In this document: positions 11,235 to 21,801 of the stretch, piece after piece
Numbering within the stretch: the stretch's first letter is position 1
Layout: every line of letters begins with the position of its first letter
NCBI GenBank assembly: GCA_963921195.1
Contig: OY992540.1
Location: 189,271,576 to 189,335,575 of the forward strand
Reading direction: 5' to 3'
From: Pegoplata infirma
Lineage: Eukaryota > Arthropoda > Insecta > Diptera > Anthomyiidae
DNA length: 64,000 nucleotides
The notes under the pieces: generated by a model
The model's input: the letters and a program-made list of their open reading frames with translations, nothing else
Told to the model about the DNA's origin: nothing
Databases searched by the model: none
Program-made: the position numbers and the translations under genes

Positions 11235-12535
11235 AAATGTTGAATTGTGCAGTACTTTAGTAGATTATTAATACTCAAATTATTTTTGGTAGATATGACC
11301 TCAGGATCGAATGCTGCATCCGAACTAAGGGAGGACCAAAATTGTGCAAATCCGTTAGCAATTTCCAAGGGATGTGTTAGGCTGTTATTATCGACATATA
11401 TATTGGGAAAACTCTGAATACGGTTTGCCCTTAAGTTGTTAACTTTACCCCAAAGGACTCGAACATCCATTTGGGGATTTAGGGAGTTAAGAAAGTTTTC
11501 CCATGTTTTCCTCTTGGCGATTTTACATTCCTTTTTAATTTTTGCACATAATCTTTTATAATTAATTACATTATCCTTATTGCGAATCCTTTTAAAAGTT
11601 TTCCATGCCTCGTGCCTTAAAGAAACTAATTTAGAAATATCCGAATTGAACCATACGGGGTTATTTTTATCCTTAGGTTTCCGGCTGAGCGGGATGGATT
11701 CGTTCTCTGCTTTTCTAAAAATACGTTTCAATTGAGCTGCCTCTCTGTTGATGTTAGACGACCTTTCGAATTGACTTTCAACTAGAGCTGCCCTCTTTTC
11801 AAAAAGAGGCCAGTCAGCTTTCCTGTCCATAAATCGTGATGAAAATTTTCTATTAACAATTTCGACATTATTCGTAATCTTAATAGGAAAGTGATCAGCA
11901 ACCTCTGGAATTGGCAGGCAAGTCCAGGTCAAGTTTGGAGCAAAATCAATGGAAGACATAGATACATCGACAGCAGTTAATGTATTTCTAGTGTTAAGTA
12001 GCGTGGGTGATCCATCATTCAATACTACCAAATTGTTGTCATTTGCAAATTCTTCAAAAAATCTACCATTTGGGGAGTTTGAGGACGAACCCCACAATAT
12101 ATTCTGAGAGTTTAAGTCCCCAAGCAATATATGATGGACATTTTCCTTAATAGATATATTGTTTACAATTGATGCAGATAGATCAACATTATTTTCCTTA
12201 TAAATATTCGTAATATGAAGTTCATCCTTGGCCCTAATTATTATTGTTTGGAAAAGTAAGTTACCTGTAGATGTTATGTGTCTTGTCACGTTTAAATTTG
12301 TTTTCACCAGAAGTGCTATACCTGATTTTGCATAGTCATAATCAATGTTGTTGTGGTGAAATACTTGGTATCCTGGTAAATGTAACAAATGTAGAGTTTT
12401 CTCTATGATATGCGTCTCTTGGAGTGCTACGATGTTTGGTTTGTGCCTTGCTACTAAAAGCTCCAAAGCGTATTTGTTGTTTATGAAGCCTTGCATATTC
12501 CACTGGAGAATAGTAATGTTAAGGTCTAAAGTCAT
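11235..12535 (-). pseudogene. I-clade ORF2, endonuclease part
   Basis: ATG at 12535, 6 nt after the ORF1 stop. It carries an apurinic-type endonuclease: LQWNMQGF, NIVALQETHI, KSGIALLVK, LLGDLNSQN and a final VADHFPIKI with the catalytic D-H. A linker leads toward the RT. The frame is intact for about 430 codons and then runs into the 10-bp target duplication of the insertion at 10093-11234. Confidence 0.88.
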
Positions 12536-12541
12536 AATAGT

Positions 12542-14254
12542 TTATTTTTTCTTTTTACCCTTTGAGGGCTTTTGTTGTGTGTTTCTTAATGTGTTTGGAG
12601 TAATTAACACATTAAGTTGCGGAAAATTGTTGTACTTTTGTGAACATGGTGAATTATGATTATCGTCTGTTTTTTCGTCTGAATTTTTTGGTGGCGAGTT
12701 AAATCCTAGACCATCATTTATATCTTGAATCATCATTTCATCAGTGATGTCTTTATCTGTATTCAAAAAAAAATAATCGTTTACAGATGTTTCAGAGTTG
12801 CTACCATTGTCAACACCGAAAATACTGTCATTTTCCAAAATATCATCGTTATTTTCTTCATTTGCTGTTGTAGTGGTACTTTGTTTTGTTTGATTTTTAT
12901 TAAGAGAGATTATTTGAGAAATAGAATTTTGCATGGTTGGTAGAGATTCTTGATCTTGAAAAAGAGTTGGAGTTTCATTTAATACTTCAGTGGTGTTTAA
13001 TTGTATTTGTGTTGGTTTAAGTGTAAAGTTGAATTTGTTGTTGTCGTTTGATTGAGAAATGATGGTTGTTGTAATGGAGTTGTGTAATTTTTTTTCTGCT
13101 TTATCTGCATGTTTACTTTGATTTTCGCTTTGATTGATTTTGCTGTGTGTAGAAGTTTCTGTTGTTGTTGGATTTTGTTTAGTTGTTGTAGGATTTTGTT
13201 TAGTTGTATGATTTTGTTTAGTTGTTGTATTATTTAGTTTAGTTGTTGTTGTAGGATTTAGGTTAGTTGTTGTTGTAGGATTTTGGTTAGTTGTTGTAGT
13301 GTTGTTGTTTGCTATTTGTGCGTATGTAGGATTTTTTGTGCCGTTTCTTTGAATTGGTTGAAGCATATTTAATGTAGGGTTATCATTAAAAACTTTCCAT
13401 GCTTCACGTGTCGTACATTTTTTGGAAATTCTGATGTAATTAACCGACTTATGTTTCCAGAATGTAGGGCATTGAGGGTCATACGAAGGATGAGTTTCTA
13501 CTTGGCAGTTGACACAGTATTTACGAGTGCATTTATCATGTTTTTCTGCATAACCACATTCACGACATTGTTCGACATTGTTGCACCATTTTTTGGTGTG
13601 ACCCAATCTCTGGCAGTTTACACACTTCATGGGGTTGGGAATATATTCATCAACTGGGACCCTTTCCCAGCCAAGTTTTAAAAATTCGGGGCGGTTAAAA
13701 AGGTCAAAAGTGATTATTGCTGCACCTGTAGCGACAATTATTTCATTTTCTTTCTTGTTAATTTTACGAACCTCTACAACTTTTTGATCTTCTAATGATT
13801 TCAATAGTTCCTCTTCAGATATTGTCATTATTTTTTTCGAAAAAATACGGCCCTGAACGGTGTTAAGCGTTTTATGCAAAGATATTTTTACAGGAATGCA
13901 GTCGATGTAGTTGGCTTTAAGAAATTTTTCAGCCGTCTTAATACCAGGTACTTTGATTAGTAGATCTCCACTTTTCATTTCCTTGACTTCTAGACGGTCA
14001 CGCGAAATATGGTTAAGTCCCCTTTCTACTTGAAAAACATTATGGGATGCTAGCGGCAGCGCCTGTACATTTGCCACTAAAGAGATAGCCGATGCAACTA
14101 AATAACGTGGCAGGTTGTCCTGATTCGCTGTAATTTCCGGTAGAGGAACGAAATCTTCAGCTCGTGGTCTTTTATTTTTGTTGGCTTTACTTTTTCCGGC
14201 CGAGAAGTCAAGATCCCGAAACCGGTTGTAGTCCGGGGGATGAGCCCCGTTCAT
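12542..14254 (-). CDS. I-clade ORF1 (Gag-like nucleic-acid-binding protein)
   Basis: 570 codons, uninterrupted, from the ATG at 14254 to the TAA at 12544-12542; an in-frame GTG lies three codons upstream. The N-terminus has a basic stretch (KSKANKNKRPR), the centre an RRM/PRE_C2HC-like Gag fold, then three Cys-His clusters (CVNCQRLGHTKKWC, CRECGYAEKHDKC, CVNCQVETHPSYDPQC) expected to bind template RNA. Next comes a low-complexity Asn/Pro/Thr tract of repeated NPTTT-type units (about residues 325-380), then an acidic Asn-rich tail. It is the only fully intact reading frame of this element. Confidence 0.9.
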   Translation of the reverse strand: MNGAHPPDYNRFRDLDFSAGKSKANKNKRPRAEDFVPLPEITANQDNLPRYLVASAISLVANVQALPLASHNVFQVERGLNHISRDRLEVKEMKSGDLLIKVPGIKTAEKFLKANYIDCIPVKISLHKTLNTVQGRIFSKKIMTISEEELLKSLEDQKVVEVRKINKKENEIIVATGAAIITFDLFNRPEFLKLGWERVPVDEYIPNPMKCVNCQRLGHTKKWCNNVEQCRECGYAEKHDKCTRKYCVNCQVETHPSYDPQCPTFWKHKSVNYIRISKKCTTREAWKVFNDNPTLNMLQPIQRNGTKNPTYAQIANNNTTTTNQNPTTTTNLNPTTTTKLNNTTTKQNHTTKQNPTTTKQNPTTTETSTHSKINQSENQSKHADKAEKKLHNSITTTIISQSNDNNKFNFTLKPTQIQLNTTEVLNETPTLFQDQESLPTMQNSISQIISLNKNQTKQSTTTTANEENNDDILENDSIFGVDNGSNSETSVNDYFFLNTDKDITDEMMIQDINDGLGFNSPPKNSDEKTDDNHNSPCSQKYNNFPQLNVLITPNTLRNTQQKPSKGKKKK

Positions 14255-14470
14255 TTCGCGCACACACTAAATAGTTTCTATTGAATGTCAAATGTCCAAT
14301 ATCAAATATTAAATTAGGAAAAAAAATTTAGTTTAAAACAGGATATTCTCTTTATTAAAAAAGAAAAAACACGTGGTTCACGATAACCAATACGTTGATC
14401 GATAACACAAAGAGAATCTACCGACAATAATAAAAAACGTCTTTACACGGCAATTGCCTGAAAGAGACTG
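14255..14470 (-). promoter_or_regulatory. I-element 5' UTR with internal promoter start
   Basis: Runs from the 5' terminal CAGTCTCTTTC (14470) to the ORF1 start. I elements transcribe from an internal promoter whose start site is the first base of the element; CAGT at the very end fits such an initiator. No other motif claimed. Confidence 0.5.
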
Positions 14471-14483
14471 ACTCGCTTATATA

Positions 14484-16593
14484 TATTTCTATTAATTTTT
14501 CATTAAAGAAAACGGAAAAAATTATTCAATATTATGATTACAAAGCGGTTAACATTTCCATGTTGGAAAGAGCCGCTTTGTCTTCTGATTTTACTGGTTT
14601 ATATACAACAACAAATGTAGATGAACAACTTTTGGTTCTCAATACAAATCTTAATTCTGCTTTATCTATTGTCCCTTATGTCACTCGGAAAGTTAGAAAT
14701 ATAAAGGACACATGGTTTCAATGCGGGGAAATTTAGGAATCCATCTTGAAGCGTGATGAAGCCTATAATACCTTTCGTAATAGAAGAACGGATGAGAATT
14801 GGAAAATATATTGTATATTACGAAATAAGACAAAATCAATAATAAGAAAAAAGAAACGTTTAGCACATGCTAAAGTATTTAATGGTTTGGATGGCAAGCA
14901 GTTATGGAATGTATTGCGAGATGGTGGTGTGGCTAATAATGATTCATACGCAGATCGTATGGATGTTAATCAATTTAATGACACTTTTGTAGCCAACCAA
15001 TGTGATGATGTAGCTGTTGATTTTTCTCAAATTAGCTTTCAACCTGACGGTTTTTCGTTTAGATGTGTGGAGTTATTTGAGCTTTTAGAACAGTTTTACG
15101 CTATCAAATCAAATGCTTCAGGTTGCGATGGATATTGTTTGAAATTTTTAAAGCTTATAATGCCATATTATGGTACACATTTTTTACATTTGGTGAATAC
15201 AATTTTAACAACATCCAATTTTCCAAATTGTTGGAAGGTGGCCCGTATTGTACCTATTAAGAAGAAAGGGGATTCTAGTGATCCTGAAAACTTAAGGCCC
15301 ATATCGGTGTTACCAGTTTTGTCCAAGGTTGTTGAAAGAATTATGAAATATCAAATTACAACTTATTTAAATCAGAAGTCTTTGTTGGATAATGCTCAAT
15401 ATGGGTTTAGAGAAGGTCACAGTACCTCCTCCCTTCTTGTTGGTCTTACAGACACTATTAGATCTAACTTGGGTAGTGGTAACATATGTCTACTACTTTC
15501 CCTTGATTTGACTAAAGCATTTGATAAATTAAGTCATAACTTATTACTGAAAAAGTTAATTGAGTTTTTTTCGTTTTCTAAATCGGCAACTTCCCTAATT
15601 GGTGCATATCTATTGAATCGTGGACAGTTTGTGTCTTCAAGTAGTGACTCTTCTAGTGTACTTCCCATTAAAAGTGGTGTTCCACAGGGATCAGTAATTG
15701 GACCCCTATTATTCACTATGTTTCTTAATGATTTATTTTGCAACTTTAATATTGGTAAATGTCTTGTTTTTGCATATGCTGATGATATTCAGGTTCTGTT
15801 TTGTGGCAGAAAACAGAACATGAGTGTTTTTCAGTCTATTGTTAGTTATGGGGTAAAGTGTATATCTGATTGGATGTGTGATAATAAATTTGCCATAAAT
15901 GCGATAAAAACTAAAGCTATGGTATTTTCTCCCACTAGAAACTTTGTGCATGGAATAACGCTTTCCATTAATAACGTAATGGTTGAATTTGTTGATCGAC
16001 TAGAAATTTTGGGGGTAATAGTTGATGATAAATTAAGTTTTGAATCACATATCTCACACCTTGTATCTACAGTCAATTTTTCTTTAAGGAGGCTGTATAA
16101 TAATAATTTATGTTTGCCATTGCATGTTAAGCAGAAAGTTGTTAATAGTTTACTAATGCCCTCTTTCCTTTATTGTATAGAAGTATACACGGGTACGATT
16201 GGCAACAATATCAATAGACTTTACATGTTGTTTAAGCGGGTGATACGGTACCTATATTCTTTGCGGTTGCACTGTCATGTGTCGCAGTATGTGGAACGGT
16301 TTTTAGGGACGTCATTTCTTAACTTTGTGAAAATTCGATTGCTATTGCATTTTTACAAAGTTTTTCGAAATGGCTATCCTACGTTTTTATTAAACTTTTT
16401 TACATTTACAAGATCTACTAGATCTAACCAATTAATTGTACCTCGTAATTCATCCTGGCTAGAATGTTCATATCAGCTACGAGTTATACGCTCTTTTAAT
16501 TCTTTGCCTGATATTTTAAAACACTTCGTCGAAAGTTATCAAGTTTATCGAGATAAACTCAAAAAACATAGTTGTTTAAAACCCATTTTATGA
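14484..16593 (+). pseudogene. CR1/Jockey-like LINE ORF2, reverse transcriptase part (3' piece)
   Basis: Continues the frame broken at 7490 (...LIY / ISINFSLKKTEK). After one in-frame TAG (14734-14736) it is open to 16593. RT motifs: LRPISVLPVLSKVVERI, LSLDLTKAFDKL, SGVPQGSVIGPLLF and the intact catalytic box FAYADDIQV. No RNase H domain follows, consistent with CR1/Jockey and not with I. The TAG and the nested I element inactivate it. Confidence 0.85.
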
Positions 16594-17080
16594 AAATACG
16601 TGAATTGGGGTAGCAAGAGCGCAAGAACGTATTTTTAATTTTTTTTTTTTTTTATTTTCAAATAATTAAATTTTTATAATTTGTTTTTAATTTATCTTTA
16701 TATATGTGTTTTTTTTTTTTAATCAAATCATTTATTTTTGTTCGTGTTTATCTTATAATTTAATATTGTTAAATTTGTTTAGCAGCATTATTTTAATTTA
16801 TTAATTGGCCAATAAGGCTTTCGAAAATCCATTTTATGAGAATACGTTAGTTGGGATAGCAAGCAAGAATATATATATTTTTTATTTTTATACAGTTCAA
16901 TTTTTATAATTTATTATTATTATTTTTTTTTTTTTTAATTTATTTTTACATAGATTTTTTTAATCAAACCTTTTTTTTATTCGTTTATCTAATAATTTAT
17001 TATTCATGTTTTTTTGTAAAACTTATTTTAGTGGAATGATTGTAATTTATTAATTGGCCAATAAGGTTTTCAAATTACAA
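16581..17080 (+). repeat. Tandemly duplicated LINE 3' UTR
   Basis: A unit of about 248 bp occurs twice: CCATTTTATGAAAATACGTG...TAGCAAG near 16585, and CCATTTTATGAGAATACGTT...TAGCAAG near 16829. Each is followed by AT-rich sequence and the motif TTATTAATTGGCCAATAAGG (16798 and 17048). This is a tandem duplication of the 3' end of the LINE. Confidence 0.7.
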
Positions 17081-18360
17081 ATAAAAAATATAATTTAATT
17101 TAAAAAATAAAAAAAAAAAATTAAAGACAATAAAATTTCCAACAAATCCTTCATTCATTATTTATATATCAGTTCATAACCAAAGTTATGAAACATTTTA
17201 TGAAACTACCCTAAAGATTTTCCTTGTTTTTTTTTTTTAACAGCTTAATTTTTTTATGTATCAATATAACACCTTTAGTGCTTTTCTCATGTATTTTCAT
17301 ATAATTTGTGATAACTTCGGAGTCAACCTATTGATTTTCATCAAATCAACTTTATTATATTTTTAAATGTTCAGGCTTTGCAGATAAATAAAAAAACTTA
17401 ATTAATTGCAAAGATTTCTATTTCTTTAATTTTTTTATAACGATTTGTTAATCAAAAAACTTATATTAGTAGTATGTTTGCCTATTGCGCGTAAAGTTAT
17501 GAACTGATATAAAAATAATGAATGAACGATATGTTGGAAATTTTATTGTCTTTAATTTGGTTCTTATTTCGGAAGGATCAGATAAACGGAACTGAAGATA
17601 TAAGAAAAATAGTCAAAATACCTTCAAATAACGCTAAAAAATTATTTGCGCGTAAAGCCATGAACTGACGAGAAAATGATGAATGTAGGATTTGTTGGAA
17701 ATTTGATTATCTTTAGTTTGGTTTTTATTGCAAGCAGATCAGATAAACAGAACTAAAGATATATCCAAAACAGCAAAAATACCTCCAAAAAAACGCTAAA
17801 AGATTCATTTAACAAAAATGTATTCGCGAAATGTTGTTTTAATGAAATTTTTGAGTTTAGCGATCCAAAATACATATAAAAAAAATATTCGCAGATAGTG
17901 CGCAGAAATTGTTTTTCATTTGTAAACAAGAGTTATTAACAAAAATCAATAAGTCGTTTCATGAAACCACGTTTATAATTAAACCGCTTATCACCCCAAT
18001 TTGGGATTTGCATATGTTGTTAGGTACATTTTGGGCTATATGTGCAAAAAAATATAGGAAAATTAAAGATATGCATTTTGAGATATTTGCAAATTAGGGA
18101 CATTTTTTTAATTTCAATATCCTTTTTGCAAAGCATCCTATCCTTTTTCAAAATTATTTTTTAAGTACAGGACATAACCATTATTTTGCGCTTTATTTCG
18201 TGGCAATCGGATGATGCGTTCCAAAAATATGATCATTTAAACATTGTGTATTTATCATACAATTGTTGCAAAATACCAACTTTGAACAGCGATAAAACGC
18301 GAACCATTCACAATTTTGACTAAATAACAAAAACCGAAATTCAACAAAATCAGAAGAACA
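17081..18360. repeat. Right arm of foldback element A
   Basis: From about 17545 to 18360 this is the reverse complement of 5715-6500 with scattered differences. 17120-17175 and 17505-17550 are a smaller inverted pair (around TTGGAAATTTTATTGTCTTT). A short plus-strand frame at 17909-18097 is not conserved as coding in the left arm. Confidence 0.6.
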
Positions 18361-19132
18361 TATATGGGGGTTTTCGTGTCAACTGACACAACTTTTGAAA
18401 CCGATGTCTTCCGATCGGGATGAAATTCGCACCAAGGTTAGTCCTGTTGGATAGTAGTTCAGACACAATTTTTCAACGAGATCGGTCAATAACTCTCTGA
18501 GTTAGAGGGGGTCGAAATTTGACATTTTGGCCAAAGAGGTGTTTATTCTCATCCATGTAACTTCTTACCTATTGTTTTTAGCAAAATGTGTCCCAAATAG
18601 TTTAGATAGCTATTTCTTCAGTCTTTCGAAAAAAAATTATAAAAAAATAAAAAAAAAATTTTTGATTATTTTTCTTAAAAATTCAAAACTTTTTTGATTT
18701 AAAAGAAAGCTTATGTGATTTGCTTTAAGAGCTATGGGGTCGCTTAGTGGGATGCGAGTGAAATATCTATGAATTTTTTTTTTTTTAACTTTGGAACACA
18801 AAAAACGGTTCTTTAATTTGCACTATTAAGCGTGGGATAGCTAACCAGTTTTCGATTTCGATCCGCGATACCCTCTAATTTTTATAGGTTCGAAAAAGAA
18901 AGCACGAGCCAAAAAATGAGGGCGGTGGGGTGGGGCCATATGACCCCTCATCGGGGTCAAAGTTGGGCGTAAAGAGGTAAAAATCCTCAAAAAGCCCCAA
19001 AACTCCCCTAGAAACGCCCCTGGAGGGGTGAAATGTGAGACCGACCTCCAATAATTTTCTACCCCCAACATTTTTCTTGAACATACCTTACCCCTATTTC
19101 CACTTCCTAAGGGGGCTCCCACAAAAACTTAA

Positions 19133-19457
19133 ATATTTAAAGACTATGCAAGAGTCAATTTTTTTTGACGTTTAAAGGTGGTGTTAGTTTTACAAATGGT
19201 ATCTGGGAAAGCTGGAAATGTTGTTTACCTTTTATTTTTCGTTTAATTTTGCTGGTTGTTTTGATTTAATTATATTCATTTCTTTTTTTTATTATGTATT
19301 TTTTATTTTCAAGTGACACAACAATAATTTTCATACATAAATTTAAAATTTTTTAATGTTTATTTTTCGTTATTCCCAAATACTTTCCAAAAAAAGATTG
19401 CCATCTGTAGATAACGACTTCGTTATTACTGACACTACTATTCATGAGTTACCCCTG
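19133..19457 (+). repeat. R1 repeat, complete copy
   Basis: About 325 bp from AAAAACTTAAATATTTAAAG to GAGTTACCCCTG. Shared landmarks across copies: AGACTATGCAAGAGTCAA, GACGTTTAAAGGTGGTGTTA, TATCTGGGAAAGCTGG, GTGACACAACAATAATTTTC, GATAACGACTTCGTTATTAC. No open reading frame; probably a non-autonomous DNA element. Confidence 0.75.
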
Positions 19458-19509
19458 GGCTCCCATACAAAATGACATTTTTATAAAATTTGCTCCTACC
19501 GCTCTAACC

Positions 19510-19856
19510 AAAAACTTATATTTATAAAGACTATCCATGAGTCAGTTCTTTTTGACGTTTAAAGGTGGTGTTAGTTTTACAAATGCCATTTGGGAAAGCT
19601 GGAAATTTTGTTTACCTTTTATTTTTCGTTTAATTTTGCTGGTTGTTGAGATTTAATTAAATTAATTTCTTTATTTTATTATGTATTTTTCTATTTTCTA
19701 GTGACACAACAATAATTTTCATTCAGCTTTTTTAAATTTTTCAATGTTTATTTTTCGTTATTCCCAAATCGTTCCCAAATACTTTCCAAAAAAAGGTTGC
19801 CATCTATTAATAACGACTTCGTTATTACTGACACTACTATTCATGAGTTACCTCTG
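19510..19856 (+). repeat. R1 repeat, second direct copy
   Basis: Same unit as 19133-19457 and in the same orientation, with substitutions (AGACTATCCATGAGTCAG, GCCATTTGGGAAAGCTGG). Lies within the centre of foldback element B. Confidence 0.7.
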
Positions 19857-21121
19857 GTTCCCATACATTTTTTTTATTTTTTTATTAGTTTTTAAAAATA
19901 CATGTTTTTATAATGTATGGGAGCCCCTTAGGGAGTGGAGATAGGGTGTTATAATGTTCGGACAAAATGTTGGTAACTAAAAAATAATGGGGGTTGGTCG
20001 TAGTTTTTGCCTCTCTAGGAAGCACGGTAGGGGCGGTAGGAGCTGGTTTAATAAAACAAATTTATAAAAAATAAAAGAAATGTATGGGGACCACCTTAAG
20101 GGTTAAAGATACATTGTAGGTATGTTTGCAAAAAATTTTGGAATTAATAAAATAATGGATGTCGGTCATACATTTGGCCCCACTAGGGGCACTTTAGGGT
20201 AAGTTAGAATGGTAGGATCAAATTCTTTAAAAATGTTTTGTATGGGAGCCCCCTTAGGAAGTGGAAATAGGGGTAAGGTATGTTCAAGAAAAATGTTGGG
20301 GGCAGAAAATTATTGGAGGTCGGTCTCACATTGCACCCCTCCAGGGGCGTTTCTAGGGGAGTTTAGGGGCTTTTTGAGGATTTTACCTCTTTACGCCCAA
20401 CTTTGACCCCGATGAGGGGCCATATGGCCCCACCCCACCGCCCTCATTTTTTGGCTCGTGCTTTCTTTTTCGAACCTATAAAAATTAGAGGGTATCGCGA
20501 ATCGAAATCGAAAACTGGTTAGCTATCCCACGCCTAATAGTGAAAATTTAAGAACCGTATTTTGTGTTCCAAAGTTTAAAAAAAAAAATTTTTCGTAGAT
20601 ATCCCACTCGCATCCCACTAAGCGACCCCATAGCTCTTAAAGGAAATCACATAAGCTTTCTTTTGAATCAAAAAAAAAAAAAAAAAAAAAAAAGGGCCCA
20701 ATTTGAGGAAAAAGTCAAAAAAGTTTTGAATTTAGAAAAATAATCAAAAAAAAAAATTTTTATTTTGTTTATAATTTTTTTTCTAAAGACTGAAGAAATA
20801 GCTATTTAAACTATTTGGGACACATTTTGCTAAAAACAATAAGTAAGAAGTAACATGGATGAGAATAAACACCTCTTTTGCCAAAATGTCAAATTTCGAC
20901 CCTCTCTAACTCAGAGAGTTCTTGACCGATCTCGGTGAAAAATTTTGTGTGAACTACTATCTAATAGGACTAACCTTGGTGCAAATCGATATCGGAAGAT
21001 ATCGGTTTCAAAAGTTGTGTCAGTTGACACGAAAACCCCCATATAACAATTTTTAAGTCAATTAAAATAGGTAAGGCCGAAAAAGTGTTTTTTTTTGTAG
21101 TCAAAAATTTTGGAATTCTTC

Positions 21122-21289
21122 TTTACCTTTTATTTTTCATTTTATTTTGCTGGTTGTTTTGATTTAATTATATTCATTTCTTTTTTTATTATGTATTTTT
21201 TTATTTTCAAGTGACACAACAATAATTTTTATTCATAATTTTAAAATTTTTAAATGTTTATTTTTCGTTATTCCCAAATCGTTCCCAAA
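21122..21289 (+). repeat. R1 repeat, 3' part resuming after element A
   Basis: Starts TTTACCTTTTATTTTTCATT, the point where the copy at 5555-5659 stops, and ends at GTTCCCAAA. An inverted R1 copy abuts directly. Confidence 0.6.
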
Positions 21290-21635
21290 CAGGGGTAACT
21301 CATGAATAGTAGTGTCAGTAATAACGAAGTCGTTATCTACAGATGGCAATCTTTTTTTGGAAAGTATTTGGGAACGATTTGGGAATAACGAAAAATAAAC
21401 ATCAAAAAATTTTAAAATTATGAATGAAAATTATTGTTGTGTCACTTGAAAATAAAAAAATACATAATAAAAAAAAAATGAATATAATTAAATCAAAACA
21501 ACCAGCAAAATTAAATGAAAAATAAAAGGTAAACAAAATTTCCAGCTTTCCCAGATACCATTTGTAAAACTAACACCACCTTTAAACGTCAAAAAGAATT
21601 GACTCTTGCATAGTCTTTATATATTTAAGTTTTTG
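21290..21635 (-). repeat. R1 repeat, inverted copy
   Basis: Full unit from CAGGGGTAACTCATGAATAG to TTTAAGTTTTTG, head-to-head with 21122-21289, creating an inverted pair. Confidence 0.7.
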
Positions 21636-21720
21636 TTCCCAAATACTTTCCAAAAAAAGATTGCCATCTGTAGATAACTACTTCGTTATTACTGACACTA
21701 CTATTCATGAGTTACCCCTG
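21636..21720 (+). repeat. R1 fragment
   Basis: TTCCCAAATACTTTCC to GAGTTACCCCTG, the terminal part only, followed at once by an inverted copy. Confidence 0.6.
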
Positions 21721-21801
21721 GTGTCAGTAATAACGAAGTCGTTATATACAGATGGCAATCTTTTTTTTGGGAACGATTTGGGAATAACGAAAAATAAACA
21801 T

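Larger units (their letters stand above)
7492..14470 (-). mobile_element. Full-length I-clade non-LTR retrotransposon
   Basis: Inserted antisense into the CR1/Jockey-like LINE with a target duplication of 13-14 bp, ACTCGCTTATATAT (7478-7491 and 14471-14484). The 5' end on the minus strand is CAGTCTCTTTC at 14470, matching the CAGT start of I elements; the 3' end is a (TAAA)n tail at about 7510-7491. It has ORF1 (14254-12542), then 6 nt, then ORF2 (12535-7731) with endonuclease, RT and RNase H, the arrangement of the I clade. ORF2 is split by an insertion at 10093-11234. Confidence 0.9.
18361..21046. mobile_element. Foldback element B (TATATGGGGGTTTTCGTG ends)
   Basis: Terminal inverted repeats begin TATATGGGGGTTTTCGTGTC and extend inward about 760 bp (18361-19120 against 20240-21046). 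The arms contain tandem C/G-rich units. The unit GGGAGCCCCCTTAGG...GGTCGGTC...AGGGGC recurs at about 19917, 20086 and 20240, as in Drosophila FB-type elements. The centre holds two direct R1 copies. It interrupts the right arm of element A. No transposase found; target duplication unclear (possibly ACA). Confidence 0.7.
5660..21121. mobile_element. Foldback element A with ~830-bp inverted arms, enlarged by nested insertions
   Basis: The left arm (about 5715-6500) is the inverted counterpart of 17545-18360. Both contain the same landmarks in opposite orientation: a stretch around GAATGGTTCGCGTTTTATCG, a stretch around GGATAGGATGCTT, and GGTTCTTATTTCGGAAGGAT. The right arm is itself interrupted by element B at 18361-21046. 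The outer flanks are the two halves of an R1 unit, with a 4-bp TTTA possibly duplicated. Between the arms lie a LINE and everything nested in it. No transposase seen; exact outer ends are uncertain. Confidence 0.55.
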
